Under the pieces are notes generated by a model. The model saw only the letters and a program-made list of their open reading frames with translations. It was not told where the DNA came from and did not search any database. 64,000 nucleotides of DNA, taken from assembly GCA_000310025.1 (NCBI GenBank), contig FN648498.1, positions 850,099 to 914,098 on the forward strand, given 5' to 3'. Source of the DNA: Ectocarpus siliculosus. Lineage: Eukaryota > Sar > Phaeophyceae > Ectocarpales > Ectocarpaceae. Position numbers and translations under genes: made by a program. How positions within the stretch are numbered: the first letter of the stretch is position 1; each line of letters starts with the position of its first letter. Shown here piece after piece: positions 13,508 through 27,600 of the stretch.

Positions 13508-15259
13508 TCATGCCTTGGCCTCTTCGCTGCTCTTGAACTCCGCTCGTTTCGTCTCGATGTCGCCGATCTTTCTCCGCATCACCATCACGATAGCCTCCAG
13601 GTTCTTGCGCTTGACGTCGATCGCATTGCGGAGAGACTCCAAGTTCGTCGTCACCATGTCTTTCTGTATTTTTTTGTGTTCCCAAACAGATGGTTGCAAA
13701 ATCGAGAAAGAGGTATTTGCGGCAAGGGCAACAACATGACATTGTGTCTGTCAGTTGTAGGAGGGTGATCCCGACAAGGCGGGTCAGGGAGAGAGAGAGA
13801 AAAAGGGCACATGATTTTAGGAACAGTGAGGACCGGTTGGGTGTAGTAGTAGGGAGAGGAGGGACGCACGGGATTGTGCAAACGAAGGAGAATTGTGTAC
13901 TGTAACTTCCCTGCCCTTCGATTTCAAGGACAGCAATGTTTGGCGGACATAGGTATCCAGCATTTCTACGACACTGTTCCATCCAACAATACACATGGCC
14001 GTTAATAGTGTACGCGACGTTCACCTTTCTCCCCAGGAACTCTGCCGTTTTCTGCTGGTCCTTCTGCACGTAGTAGCCCGTCCCCACGTCCACCATCATC
14101 TTGTCCGCCTCAACGATACGCCCCGGCACGTACAGCGACTGGGTTAACGGTACCTTCGAAACCGACGAAATGCAAGCAGGAGTTGAAGCAGCAGCAGCAA
14201 CAGCGACAGAATAAATATACCGGGCAAGGCATTCCGTCACATATCGGCAGCAGCAATCCATCATGCCGACGACAGTTTTTAGGTAGCGTGGACGAGCAGG
14301 AAGCAGGTGATGCACACATGCGGCATGAAATCGTTGCCCACTGAGGCGCGAGAGGTTCACCAAGGATGGACCGACTGCTCCCATTGCACAGAAGCGGTAA
14401 GGCTTGTCTCTCCTCTCTCTTCTCACCAGAATCTCCTTGTCTTCCGTCTTGCTCCCCAACGCCTCCACCGCTGAGATCGATTCAGAAAATCGTGCCTGGC
14501 GTGATGCCATGTCAATGTCAAACAAAGAGTCGAAGAAGCGGGGGTGTACATACGTTGTATTGGCATCATCGTGCATACATGCATGCATAGCCATGCATAG
14601 CTTTTGTGGAACACAGGAGGGAGAGGGAGATACAGGCAATTGACACTCGATACGGAAGCAGTGATCACCCTCCCAAACCTTCTAAGGTAGCACAGAAAAT
14701 TTCACCTCGTAGTTTGGTTCCAATCAAAAATCATGAGGCGCTAAGAAATGTGGCATCCAACGTTGGCTGAGCTTGAGCAAGTGTGCGTGATAACGGCAGC
14801 AACGTCACTCCGCAAGGATCGGGACGTGCCGCAAACTCTAACGCCGACGTGGAATTGATACCTACGGCGCGGCTTCCATAGTTGGGATCCAAGCGGCTCT
14901 GGGGCTATTTAGCGTTGGATGTATATGGGAGGTGTCGTAAACCTGGTCAAGGACAGGTCTTGATACAGTACATCCCTGAGCGTCTATAGCCTGTAAGCCA
15001 AACCGAAGTCGAGCTGGTCCCCATCCCCAGTGGTATGCATAGGCAGCCCGTGTAGTCCGTGAGTGCTCGAATGCCATGAGTCGAATCAACGTGCAGCACT
15101 GGCTGGCAGCATCTTGTGACCTACCTGAGCGTCTCTGAGTTTCATGAAGTTCCCCGACAGAGTCTGAACCTCTTCCTCGTGCTGCGTCTTCATCTGGTTG
15201 AGCTGCTCCAGCGACAGCACCGACAGGTCGATACTCTGTTGCTGTTGCCCTCCCGCCAT
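13508..15259 (-). CDS. PFD5: Prefoldin subunit 5 (GIM5/MM-1 homologue)
   Basis: Exons in coding order are 15259-15125, 14495-14427, 14153-14025 and 13663-13508, giving 162 residues (human PFDN5 has 154). All junctions are phase 0. Prefoldin is a cytosolic heterohexameric co-chaperone that hands unfolded actin and tubulin to the CCT chaperonin; subunit 5 is one of its two alpha-type subunits. Exon 1 holds the first helix (SVLSLEQLNQMKTQHEEEVQ). Exon 2 continues it and ends EDKEIL. Exon 3 has the hairpin core VPLTQSLYVPGRIVEADKMM then VDVGTGYYVQK, the family hallmark. Exon 4 is the returning helix and ends SSEEAKA. The ATG at 15259 opens the first exon. All parts expected of a functional subunit are present. 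Confidence 0.92.
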
Positions 15260-17007
15260 GGTCACCTCCCGCTTGACTCCCTGCTGGCGTCTGCTTGATT
15301 CCTTTTCCTCGCCGTATTCTCTCTGTCAGCAGTCAGCATTTAAAAGCGGGTGAGGATACATATTCTTAGGCCCACCGCACCGCAAAAAACGACCGGGTCA
15401 CGCAGTTAGTACAGGTGGGAGAAAATATGTGTATGTGCAAGAGGCCGCGGAACAGACCTGTGGCTATCGTTGTCGGAGTCCAGTATGGAGAACTGTGTGA
15501 TAGGAAGATGGAACAGACTTGCATCTATTTTGTCGGCAAAGTGAGAGTACAGGAAACTCGTGGGTGATTCTCCCCCGAGATACGATGTTACCTGGAGGAT
15601 AGCATGCCCTCGCACGGTCCCCCCCCTCCGTGTCACACCTCTCTCACGCCCACACTGCCCCCCAGAACCCGGAAAGATTTCCTTTTAAAAGGCCCTTGGC
15701 CTCTTCCTACAGAGAGTCTTTGGGCTATCGATATCCTCAGGATTCTCCATACTGTTAGGTCATGTGTTTAAACCATTCGTTATTTTGTTATTTTGGCCTA
15801 CTTGACAGCCGGCTTGTAGACCTCTGCACACTATCCGACTATCGACGGATGGGTGCCACAGCTGTAGTACAGTAGTAGTTGGGCAGTTTACTACTCGAAG
15901 CTTGAACGGGTGACTCAATCCTCCACATAACATTCGCGATGAGTACCGTTCAATGAAGACAACACGGTTTTAGATCTAAGGAGCAATGGTACAATGGCAC
16001 AAGTCAGCCTTACTCCTCGTCCTCTTGGCTGTTGATACGTAGTCTACACCTTGGACTTGGGTATATGTAAATGCAAGGGGCGGTCTTGTAGTTCACTTTG
16101 TCCGGAGCCCGCCAGCCTATGTATGGACTTGAGCAACAACTTTGCACAATTTGGCAGCCAGCGCCATCCCCCGCACACAAACGCACCCTGGACCCCCCCC
16201 CCGCCGGCACCACAAGCCCTGCAAGACTGCAGTCACTTCCCGACTTTTTCGCACTCATGGAAATGTCGCCCCTGAGGGGTATGCGTTGTGCCGTACAAAG
16301 GATACAGGACTTCTGCTGTAATGTAACGCGATGCCAACTGCGTATACTCTAGTTGCACGACACTCCTCGTGCTCGGGAACAGGACTAGACTAGACTACAG
16401 CAGTACAAGACAACGCTGCTGGCGTCTGTACAGTAGACTACAACAGCAGCTGTTGTCTGTTGTCACCCTGTCTACGTTCACGAAAGAGTTGTGTATTTGC
16501 GAGCTGATCTCGACCGCTACATACGGTATGATATAACCGGCAACATGCTGCAGAGGGACGACCAAAGATAAATATCCAAGAGCACAACAGCAGCAGAGCG
16601 CACAAAGAAGACGTGACGCTGCAGAAACGTCGTTGGTTGTATCCATTGCCGAGGCAGATGCCACCTGCGCTGTGTGCTTGCTGGATTCCAGGTGAATGCT
16701 GTTGCCAGGAACTCGTGTGGTTACGTTGCTGCAGGAGAGGCAAGCTATTCGTTTCTGCACGGAACACACGAGGCATCAAATATCCTCACCTCCTCTCTTC
16801 CTATCTGTGTGTTGGCAAGCACCTGGCCTGCTGGCTGTGTGCTGCTCCGTCACAACCCTGTAGCACGATGCATGGTCGCTGCGGGGCTCCGCAGTTTGAA
16901 ATTCAAAGGAAGTTTGGTTCGGGGTGATTGTAGGCTTCCCCCGCCTGCTGTGCGGTCTCGCCTCTCTCCTCTGCATCTGACACACGAGCGAGAGAGAGGT
17001 ACCTGAG
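15260..17007. other. Divergent intergenic region, prefoldin 5 / CS-domain gene
   Basis: These 1.75 kb separate two head-to-head genes. I see no supported exon, only short homopolymer and CAG/CTG-rich patches (for example around 16440-16460). Confidence 0.6.
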
Positions 17008-20000
17008 ATGGCGGTGGCCGTGATAGTAGCAACACTACTGGCAGCTGTGAGCCCTGGTGCCGGCTTCTTAGCTCCAACCCTCCCTAGACCAACCGGTCTC
17101 GCATCCCAGCAAGCGATCTCACACCAGGACACACCGCGGGCCGCACGATGTTCACAGTCCCGCCGAGCCTCCGCCGCATCAGAGCAAGGAGAAGACGAAG
17201 GAGAGTCTTGGATGCCCTCGCAGGCGCAACGTATCCCGGAGGATCCCAATGAGTTGCAGGTGGGTGGTGGTGGTAGTTCCTGCCGTCGCTCTCCCTGGCG
17301 CGCTATGAAGTCATCAAGAAACAAGACAAGACGCGTGTGGTTTCGCGAAACGCAAGTTTGCACGTGTTGTGTATCAAGCAGTTGAAGAAGGGCCAGCGTC
17401 GGAGTGGTCGCTACATGACGTGTTCGTAGTCCCCGCCGCGGTGACTATAGCAGTTGACGTCTCGAAGGGTACAGCAGCATCTGCCAAGCGTTAGCAATAC
17501 CTTTTTCGATATCTTCAGTGGCCCAGGCATGGTCTCGTGCCAGCTCTCTATCTCTCTCTCTTTTCAGGCGTGGAGATTGGTTGCAGTCAGTTGGCACTGC
17601 TGCACCCCATCACCACATGCACGTACAATACAAGACGCCACAGCGTATTTCGCTTCTTCATACCACCCCGTGTATAGGCGTAAATATACTCGAAATAAGC
17701 CCCCTACCCAGCCGGTTTCCCTCCACTCACTGCAAAGACTCCAACACATCCTGTTCGACTGTGTTTGTGTCTCGAACGGGTGATCTTTCTGTGTTTGTTA
17801 TCTATTTTTCTTAATAATCCCGCTCCCGCCCCACCCCGCCGAAACTGAAACCAGAGGTTGGAGCGAGAGTACTACGAAAGAGCCAAAAAGCGAAACACGC
17901 GGAAGCGCCAGGAGGACATCGACCGGCTCACGGAACTCAGGCACAACCTCCGAGACTTGCCGATGCAGCGCCAGTGCCACCGCTACCGCTGGACACAGAC
18001 GGAGACCACTTTCGACGTTGAGATCCCGATGCTGAAAGCCTGCAGAGACGAGGACCTGTACCTCGTGGTGGAGAAGGACCAGATGCAGGTGGCCATCAAG
18101 ACGGACGAGTCCTTCGGGGCAATAACGGTGCGGCTTCGGCTATAGGCTACTCGTTTCGATTGGCCCTTGAATGTTGTATGCATAAATTACCAGTTTTCGA
18201 GTGTGCGCTCTATCGAACATGTTGTCGATTGAGGGGTAAACTCGGGTTTATCTATCTCCTCCTCGACAGGGACACATGTGAGGTCGTTGAGCTGCTTGAA
18301 GGTGGGTCTGTCTCCTTCGGTCCAAACTGCTTTATACCCCCAACTCGGTCCGGGTAAGTATTGATGTTGTCTGGAGGAAAGAACATGCAGTGGAATTAAT
18401 AAATTAATTTGCTGTCAAATCTACGAGGTCCATACTGTACAAGTATGACAGGAACGCGGCATTGGCTTGCGTCGGTCTGTCAAACTGTTCTAAATCTGAT
18501 CGATTTTCGCAGTTTTTCTGTGGGCTCTCGCTGGTTGTTGCCGACACTGCTGCTGTCTCCCGCTGTACCTACACATCACGTGTTTCGTGGGCCTGGGTGT
18601 GCGCGTCTGATTTCTGCGCCGATGGATGTAGGGCGTGTTCCCTGGGGATGTGGATGCAAGAAGCTGCAGCTTTCGGATCCACAGTCGGTTCAACGAACCG
18701 TACATCCACCTGGAGATCGTGAAGTTGACCGCGCCAGGTAATTCGAAGAGGCTTAAGCTCCTCTCATTGCGATGCAGCCCGAATGTTGTACGTCGTACGT
18801 CAAATTACTTATGTTTTACAGCAGTAGTAGATTGTTACGGTACTGTAACGGTGTTTTACAGCAGTAGTAGATTGTTACGGTACTGTAACGGTTGAAGTGA
18901 GCTAGCACTGTGTACACGGTTAACACAGTCACTGTATGCTTGCTTCTTTTCGGAAAAGGGATGTACGAGTTTTGGCACGAGCTACTGCAGGGTGAAGAGG
19001 AGAGCCCTACCATCCGTTTCAAAGGGGAAACGCCGCGCTACAGCTGGAAGCAAAACGCCGAAACAATAGAGGTCCGTGCCGTGTCGTTGGTAGGGGTATG
19101 GCGGTATCGTCACCACCAGTTGTTGTTGTCGTTCTTCTCTGCGTGAGCTGTAATAGTGGCCATGCCGCGCCTTGAGAACCCGGCAGCTTGCAAGGACGCA
19201 CATCGGTAAGAGTATAATAGTAACGTCAGAACAGACGCCGCGCGTCGTCGAAGGTTGCACTGGTCCATCGCATGGCATCTGCTGACCTTTGAGACGATTT
19301 CGCACATGCTTCCTGTGCTGTTTTGTGTTGTTTCTTCTGTGAACCAATCCAGTTGCAGATCCCCGTCCCAGATGACGTGACAAAGCGAAAGACCACTCTC
19401 GACCTCGATCCCGCGGGAGACCGGATACACGTTTCCTTCTCGAACAGGCCGGACTTTGAACCCCTGGAGGGCAAGTTTAAGGGCCTCATTAGCCCCCTCG
19501 ACTCTGTGTGGATGCTGGGTGAGCTTGCGTTCCTGCTGCCAGCTGCCATCGTCTTGACCTAGCGGATGATTACGACGGATTTGTATTGGCGGAGTTAGAC
19601 TCGCTGATGTGTTGAGTGCCTCACTGGCGTTGCTTGATGATAACCCGTCTTTTTACCAGAGTGAGTCTAGGGACATCCCGTTGTTGCCCCCCGGTCTGGT
19701 TCCTTGCATTCTTTGCTTTTTTCACACTCGTTGCTTCCACGCGTTCTTGAACGGCACTTCAATGGTTCGAGCTTGCGATATTTTTGTACAAGTGCTGTGT
19801 CGCTTGCCCTCATCGCAACACGCTAGCTCTACAGTAGAAGAGTCATGTTGCTGCCATCGCCCTCTCACACCTGGTAGTAACAACAAGTGTTTTTTTTTTT
19901 TCCTACAAGACGAGAACGACGACGGGAAGATGCTGGCGCTGACCGTGAAGAAACGAAGAGCTGCCCGAGACAAAACGGCCTGGTGGAGTGGTGTGCTGGA

Positions 20001-20025
20001 GGGGGACGACAAATGGGAGCCATAG
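17008..20025 (+). CDS. Plastid-targeted protein with two CS (p23/NudC-like) domains
   Basis: Exons are 17008-17259, 17855-18127, 18632-18737, 18959-19071, 19353-19518 and 19910-20025 (341 residues, phase kept throughout). The N-terminus MAVAVIVATLLAAVSPGAGF is a signal peptide. It is followed by a Ser/Arg-rich, acid-poor transit-like stretch with Phe directly after the predicted cleavage point, as in bipartite leaders of red-lineage plastids. A basic helix (REYYERAKKRNTRKRQED) precedes the first CS domain, which has YRWTQTETTFDVEIPM at its start. The second CS domain begins YSWKQNAETIELQIPVPDDV, continues RIHVSFSNRP and ends near TAWWSGVLEGDDKWEP. CS domains often bind HSP90 or act as holdase chaperones, so a stromal co-chaperone role is possible but inferred. 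The exon 2 to 3 junction (18127/18632) is the least certain. Confidence 0.75.
18812..18891. repeat. Perfect tandem duplication of a 40-bp unit
   Basis: Two identical 40-bp copies beginning TGTTTTACAGCAGTAGTAG lie in the CS-domain gene intron between 18737 and 18959. Identity suggests a recent duplication. Confidence 0.9.
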
Positions 20026-21698
20026 GAGCAGACGAGTAGGAGACAAGCCCACGACCGCCACAGCAGTAGTGATGGGAGTATTTCCTGTCTTGCGTTGTTA
20101 TATGCATACTTGCCAACGTTGGGGATACAAGATCTTGGATTATCTAGTCTGTATTTCGGGTGATAGAGGAAGGCAAGGTCACCCACCGCTTGACAGGGAG
20201 CCGGTTTGCGAAGATGTGCACGCATACCTGATGCGAATAAAATTAACCGTTTCCCATGTTTCGGAGCAGCAGCTCCTACCGCATAATATGACGTCCTCGC
20301 TTCATGCGTATCAGTCCCGGTCGGGCATGTTGGAGAGCAAACACAACGGAGCCAGGCCACACTTTGCTGCTCTACCTTTTCCGGTAACGCGTTTTGCGTG
20401 AGGGACGCTTGTTGACGATAAGATGCGTCTGCTCTTTGATCTTTTCGACCTCTTCGTACGTTGATCAGCCCGCCTTGGCAATGCCGCCGCGTGCAGAATG
20501 CATCAACCTCGAGTGGACGAGATGAGTAGCATGTGCCCACGCCTCTCAATCGTTTCAAACACGCGATCAAGGCACAACGGAGAGACTAAAAACCAACCGC
20601 TTGATTCAAGACCATGAAGCCAAACACAACAACAGACGTCGCACGCAAAAAACGGCTAACCGTAGCAAAACGACGACAACAGCAGCAGCAGCAGCAGCAA
20701 GCAGGACAACACACATACACGCACTTACCTCCTTACCTCCAAGATCGACTTCTACATTGGGACGGAATGTACAAAAACAGTCAAACGCCCAAGTAAATAG
20801 TCGCTCACGATACGCAACTTCCTCACTTGATAGAATTTGCTGACTCTCCAACAACGCGAACGTGAACAAGCAAACACGTTACTGTGTAACACGGTGCCCC
20901 AACGAGCCCCCCACCCGCTTGCACGATGACACAGACACGTCTCCCACTGGAAGTGGAGCGATCTTGCACATGACCTCAAAATACGGGGCGAGTTCGCCAT
21001 ACAGAGCAGTGTAGTTGTGACTTTGCCCGACACACACTCCGCTTCTAATCAATCCAGGCACTTCGCCTAAACAAGCTTCGTGAACAGAGCCGATTCGATC
21101 AGCGTTAGAACGCTGTGTGCCATTCCTGTGTCCTGCATGGCTCCTCCAACCTTAGGACAACATTAAGAGCGTATACTACAACGTAGTGCACACGCGAACT
21201 TGGATATTTCGAAAGCCTCCACACGCTCAACACGCAAGTACTGGTCAGCTATCGCGTACAACAGTAGCACACTATCCTCTGTAACCGCCTAGACTGCTGT
21301 AGACGAGATGAATGAAATAACCGCGAAGAACAAAGGACATGCAGTCCTACCACCAAGTATCATCTGCAGCATCCTCAGCCACCCTTTCCAACAAAGTGCA
21401 CGGACCGATCACAGCAGTATCTGAGCGATGTTGAGCACCCAAGACTATTGAGCACATGCGTGTCTCCTCACGAAAAATCGCACACGTCAACAAACACTAC
21501 TAACTCACAGCCAGGCAGGCTTTTCGTGCACATCCATGTCCCACTGGCTTGCTGTAACTGACGTACCCTCCGCCGAGCCAGCCAACGTGATATCTATCGC
21601 CTATCGCAAGTCTTCCGTGTTCATGCTACACAGCACCAGCAATTCCTTGCAAGTTGCGTTGATCCAAAATATGCTGATGGGCGGTCTACTTGCCGCCC
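20026..21698. other. Convergent intergenic region, CS-domain gene / homoserine kinase
   Basis: 3' ends face each other here. It has a short CAG run near 20680 and no supported gene. Confidence 0.6.
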
Positions 21699-24600
21699 TC
21701 AGACATCTCCAGGGTAACGGATGGCACCTTCCGAAAACTTGGGCTCCGCGCTGACGACGTAGGCCCCTCCGTCTGTCGGTGTAGTGATGAAAGTTTCACC
21801 CCCGACGTTAACGCTTGCCGCCGCCTGAAGCATAGCTTCTGCCACCTGTTCATGTCGCGCGCCCCACGCATGAAACACAACACAAGGTTCGACGAATCAA
21901 ACAAGTTACGGAGGAGGACGGGGGTATAACAGGAAAGAAAATGCTGCCAGTTGTGAGAAGAAAAACGGAAGATAATTTCTGTTTGTGGCATGCATGAAAA
22001 CAACTATTTATGCCGTTTTCATGAATTCCCTGTTCGTTTCCTGGCAAAAAACAATTGTTTGTCATCATAATTGTCTTGCGTCAGGTCCGAGCCACGGGGA
22101 TAGCTTTATTTACTTCATGGTTCAAAACCCGTTGAGGAATATCGCCAACGGCAACGTGCTTCACAGCCAATGGCATCAACCTTTGGCGCATTCGCAGCAA
22201 GGTTGCGCGGCCGACCTATCAAAACATGTTCGCATTTGAAGCTCGCTCTCGTGGGTGCTCTTTTTACGTCGGCGTAGCCCTCACCCTAAGGCCTGGACAC
22301 ACTTGCTACTGCGATAATCATATATGCATCGCTACACAAAACAGCAACCGAACCCGATGTGTGTATTTATCGAATCCTCCCATTCTTTCCTCCGCATAGC
22401 AACACTACACTCATCTCGCTATTCGCGCGGTGCTGCATAGGTTGAGCCTCAAAGGTTCACCTCACCTGCTTGTCTACCCTCTCCTTGGTTCTCTGCAGGA
22501 AGATGTCTCCAGCGGCACCGGAGGTGATCGCGGCCACGGTAGGACCAGAGCCAGACAGGTAGGCTGTGTCTGCCCCCGCTGCGATAGCCGCTTCGATCAT
22601 CGGGTTCACCTGTCGTGATCATGGCGTCATCATGGCATCGTGCCCGACATGTTGTTGTTGAGGACTGAGGACTGCCTACGCAGACCCTAACCCTGATCCC
22701 AACTTAACCGATTCTATACCTTATGCAGTAGGTTTGCTTTCGTAGAAGAACAATCGTAGACTACAATACTTGTACTACTTGTTGAATGGACTAAAGGGGA
22801 GTTATGAAACGTACGGTGGAGGAGGAATGCCGCGTGACCAAGTCATGCCGTCGTCACTCCTCGCCATCGAGGGACAAGTCTCTAGGTGTTGCGCTACATT
22901 CACGATCCATTCATGGGTACGAAAACAACCAGCGAAGCTTGGAACAGATAAGCTTTCTCATGTCACACCGTCAACTCGTGCTGCCGTTTTGCCGTAAAGG
23001 CGAGCCGTGTTTTCCCTGCCACACAGGCAAAGCATACATGTATACATTTCACGTTCACCTCTCGCGGTGGACAGCAGTGGATTTCAAAGCGGGGAGCGTA
23101 ACCGTATCGTATGTCTTCAACGCTTCACGGCCAATTGTCCTCAAATGCACCCACCCGGAGTACGGATGTGCCAGCGTCGGGCAGAGCAAAACCCTACAAC
23201 ATGAACTAGCGACTCACGTGCTTGTAGGCATCCTGGCGGGCCCGCTGCGGCTGGTGCATCTTGTCCTCACACCCGGCACGCAGGTTGTTCACGTTCCCCG
23301 ACTGCAGCGCCAGCACGAGCCAAGCGATCCTCCCGATCGAAAAAATGGCGTCTTTGCGATCAACCTTGGAAGTTTTTTTTAACCCCATGGAGAGGAGTAA
23401 TAGCGGGGACAGGTGTGTATGCATACGACGTAGAACTATCATTCACAGGGACTAGCCCTTGACGAGGACATGGCCGCGCAAAAAACCTTTTCGGCACTTG
23501 ACCATGCGGAGCATGAAACAATAACTATCACCCACCCAGCCACCATAACATCGCAGCGACTAATCCGGTTGGCATGGATGCACTGAAAGGATCTCACGCG
23601 TCGACCAATCCACGATCCCGTGGAAAAACCAGCCAAGGTTTGGACGCAGGCAAGGGTTTGTGAAAGGCGAGGTAAGGCTCGCCCACTGACCACCGACCTG
23701 ATCTTTCAGGACGGCTCGAGCGTCTGAAGTCTTGCCGATGAAGTTCGGAATAAAGAGGACCACCTGCGTTCCATGCACCGAACAGCAGTACCGTTAAAAG
23801 GCACGGAGTCAAAACACATGTACGTAACACAGACGACTTAAAGGCAGCAACCGTGCAGAAAGATTTGGGATTCTCTCGGGAAAGCTCCTGCATCCGGTGG
23901 ATCATTTCTAGCACTGACAGTGTGTGCAGTGCAGCATGCAAGGGCAGGCGAGGCCTACGACGCGCTGAGACCCAGCACAAAATAACGCTTCAAGTGCCAT
24001 GCCATGACAAGGGCGTCACCCCCACCAGAGTGCTTTTCCTCCATGTGCAAGCAATGCAAAATGTCTGAAATGACATGAGTACCGCAAATACGTACCATGA
24101 CTACGACCAGCTATGGTACCTGAATGCCGGGGGGTAGCTGCACTCGCTCCGTGATCCATCTCGTGTGGTTGTGGATGCCCAACTGGCAGCCTCCGTAGAT
24201 AACAGGTGCCACATTGTCCGGGTGACCCTGCAGATTTGATGCGGTGTAATGCCAAGAGGCACACCAAGGGATGGCGTGAGCGGGGATTTTCGACCGAAAC
24301 GGACCACCAAACGTGATAGAAGAGCAAGGATAGGGACCGCTTAGGCACCGCCAACAGCAGTGGTGCCTCGTTCTGGTTAGGGGGACACAACCACGCTTGG
24401 CACGCGAGAAACGATGGACGCCATCACCATGCACCGTCGCGTGTTGTTCATCGTCCCAAACAGCCATTGGTCGGTGAGCCGGAAAACCGCCATAATAGTA
24501 CGTTTCGTATCACCAACCCCCATAACTCTGTGGCTCAGGGCCGAGGCGTCGACTAGGCACGGAACTGCTGTGCAGAAACGATTTCCTCTAGTCCAATAGT

Positions 24601-27600
24601 CTGGTCCCGTTGGTGAGACACACCCTATACGGCCACGCCACGCAAAACCATGGCCCTCGCCGAAGGCTCTGAGCGCTGACTATCCGCAGAACATGCTTCT
24701 CCAGGTACTATACATACCGCACGCATACAGCTATCGCAGCTATCGCAGCTGTGACTGTTCACAAAGAAGAAGGCTGAGTCTGGGGCACACACCTCGATCT
24801 CACACGCCAGCTGCAGCAGCTCCTCCGCCCCCCACATTGGCAGCTTGTGCCCCGCGAGTACTAGTCCTCCGATGAGGCCGGCGAGGATAGCGGCTGACGA
24901 GCTGCCCATGCCGCGTGCGTAAGGGATGCGGTTGACGCACTTGTACCTTAACGGGGGCATCGCCTTTCCGGCGGCCTTGAAGGCCGCCTTTGCCCCCGTC
25001 ACCTACAACGAACGGTTGCCAGAAAAGACGGTGCAACAGCTATAATAGCTATTTACTGTAGCTGTACACGTAACGTAGGAGAGATAGCCGCAATCGCTTT
25101 GCCCTCCCAACAAAAAAGAAGGCGATTCTCGCGTCAGGCGATGGTTTTCAAAGCTTGGCATCATGTCACGAGATTGGTTTTTAAGCCACGAGAGTTGGGC
25201 GTTCATCTGGGCTAGATTCTCCCTTCACGTGGTAATACTATTACTGTATTGCAACCTTCCCACGTATGGCATCCACTAATCAACTACATGGACAATTCTA
25301 CCAACAGGGGTTTTGTTGGTGAGGCGCTTTAAAGGAAAGCAGAGCTACCATGCCAAAGGGTAGCCAAAGAACACTGGTACACGGCCGAACCAGGTGTATC
25401 GCCGGCCACACCAAGGTCAAGACACTAAGCACATTAAACCCAGCTTTACCTCGAAGGGGGGCGGGACCCGCCGGCGGCAATATAATCTATATTAGGCCAG
25501 CACCAACGATCATCACGCTGTGGTAGCCGTCTTCGATCAGTTATGTGATGTGCATATGGTTCGTTCTTCAAGCAATGTAAGGGAAATTCTCTTGCACTCC
25601 CAGCCCTGTCCATGGTTGAGTGGGCTCCTCGTTCTCATCCCTAAATAGCGGCCTTCCCTTGGGCCATGATTTCTTTGGTTTGCTTGTCTCACCAGCAGGT
25701 TTGTCTCGTCCAATGGCACTTCTTCGAAACCCGCCCCTTCGAACACGATCTCGAACCTGCCACGGCAAAACAACCGTACAAGTCACTCAAATAACCCGAA
25801 TCACTCCGTGAAGCTTGATGTGATAGGGCGCGTCGACTCGGCACACTTGCTTCTCCGCTCGGTACATGAGGTCCAACTTTTTTCGTCTGTGTGTTGCCAG
25901 GGAAAAGGTCACTTGCGATGATAACATACGGTTGCTACGGCGTGGCTCTCGGAAAAAAGAAGGTTCTATGCGGTCCACAGGTCTTGGCCAAGTTTGATAG
26001 TATTAGTAGTAAGCTTACCGATACATTACTGCGGTCCGTCGTCCGCAACAGTACTCACTCCCTACTTGTACAAGAGATAGAAAAAAAGTAGTACTGCCAA
26101 GCGTTAAGCGAGTTTGGCGTCATGACGCTGGGATGCGGAAAGATTGAGAGCCGGCGACTGATCTCATCTCCCAAATCTCCCAACAGCAGAGTGCTGGAAC
26201 CTACGTACGCGCGCAATGTTGCGAAGGCTACCTGCTTTACCATCTACACCGCCCTGTGGGCCCGCAGCTAACAACGTGTAGTAGTATGATGATGGCAGTC
26301 GATCGTGTCATCCATGGACTGCATCAGCACGTGACTATAATACCAGCCGTGTAATACGCCAAGTATTCGCCTGACTATCGAAACAAGACGTGTTGAGAGT
26401 CAACAGGCTGAGAGATGAGATTGCCGTGAGAGTCCGTTGCATGATACGGTTTCTCACTTGTCGCTGCGCTCCATCGTCACTTCCGACCAGATGCTGAGCG
26501 CCATACCGAGGCAGTCAAAGCCAGGCCCCATGTTGGCGCTAGTGGCTGGCACCCGAACTACCACGCGGTTTCGCTCCATCGCTGCCTCCCTGAAACATAC
26601 CATAAGGTTAGGGTGGCGCCGCAGCAAACGGAGGAAAAGTCAACCGCAACCATGACATCGATAAAAATCATGGGTCATAATCATCGTTAACACGCCATCA
26701 CGCACGTCGTTACGCACCCTGCACTCTCTCAGCTGCTTGGCTTTGCGGTTGTTCGATCGACTGTTGTTGTGCACACGACGGAACTGTACTACGTGACTCG
26801 CGATCAAATCTAGCATTCGGAGGAACTGCCTGCCCTGGACGTTCTCAACTTTTCAACTCCCTCCGCGTGGTGAACACGTGCAGTCACCCCTGCTTCAGGC
26901 AACCAACGCGAATTTGTAGTGTATCGTATTGTATCGTATTGTTATTGTAACTGTACTGTAGTGTGGTGTGGTGTGGTGTAGTGTAGTGTAGTGTACCTGA
27001 CCACCTCTTCCCGGATGCTGTAGGTGCGCTGCAGTCGTTGCGCGTCGTCGTCGTCGACAGGGTACTCTTTTCCATGCCCACCACCAGACTCGCCGTCATC
27101 CTTGCACGACAGTGAGCACAGCAGTACAAGCGCCACGTCCGTGCAAAAGAGCAGCAGGCGAAAACGCCACAGGAGGTGAAGGATGGCATCGTGTTGGACG
27201 ACTTGGCGCTGAGCGTGCAGCTAGAACGTCAGCGATACAGGTGAATGGATGCGATGTATGATATCATTACCGACCTCAGTGGCTGCGATGTATATAGTGG
27301 CATGATACGGTATACGGTATATGTTGGTGATCGCCATTTCGGCCGGAAGCCGGCCCATCAACGTCAGGTCAAATTGATCATGGCATCATGACTATCAGAG
27401 CAATCGCGGAATCGACACAAGAACGATTTTAAACCGCAATAAAGAAACCGGGAAAGAACGGCGGGTAGTGGGCGTGCACTCTGCGTACCGCTGATGTACT
27501 TGTCCGTGCCTTCATCAAGCCTGCTTGGCTGCAGAGCTATCCGCTCAAAATATTCATGTGCACACAAATTTCTAATTCGTGCCTCACCAATTTCTAAACG

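Noticed and set aside
18262-18306. Possible small exon in the CS-domain gene
   Set aside because: It would introduce a stop or phase clash, and the junction 18127 to 18632 is in phase.
19722-20570. 282-codon minus-strand open frame
   Set aside because: It overlaps the last exon of the CS-domain gene antisense, has no recognisable motif, and contains splice signals of the real gene on the other strand.
25787-25880. Open segment between homoserine kinase exons 4 and 5
   Set aside because: Exons 26458 and 25756 join in phase and match the family without it.
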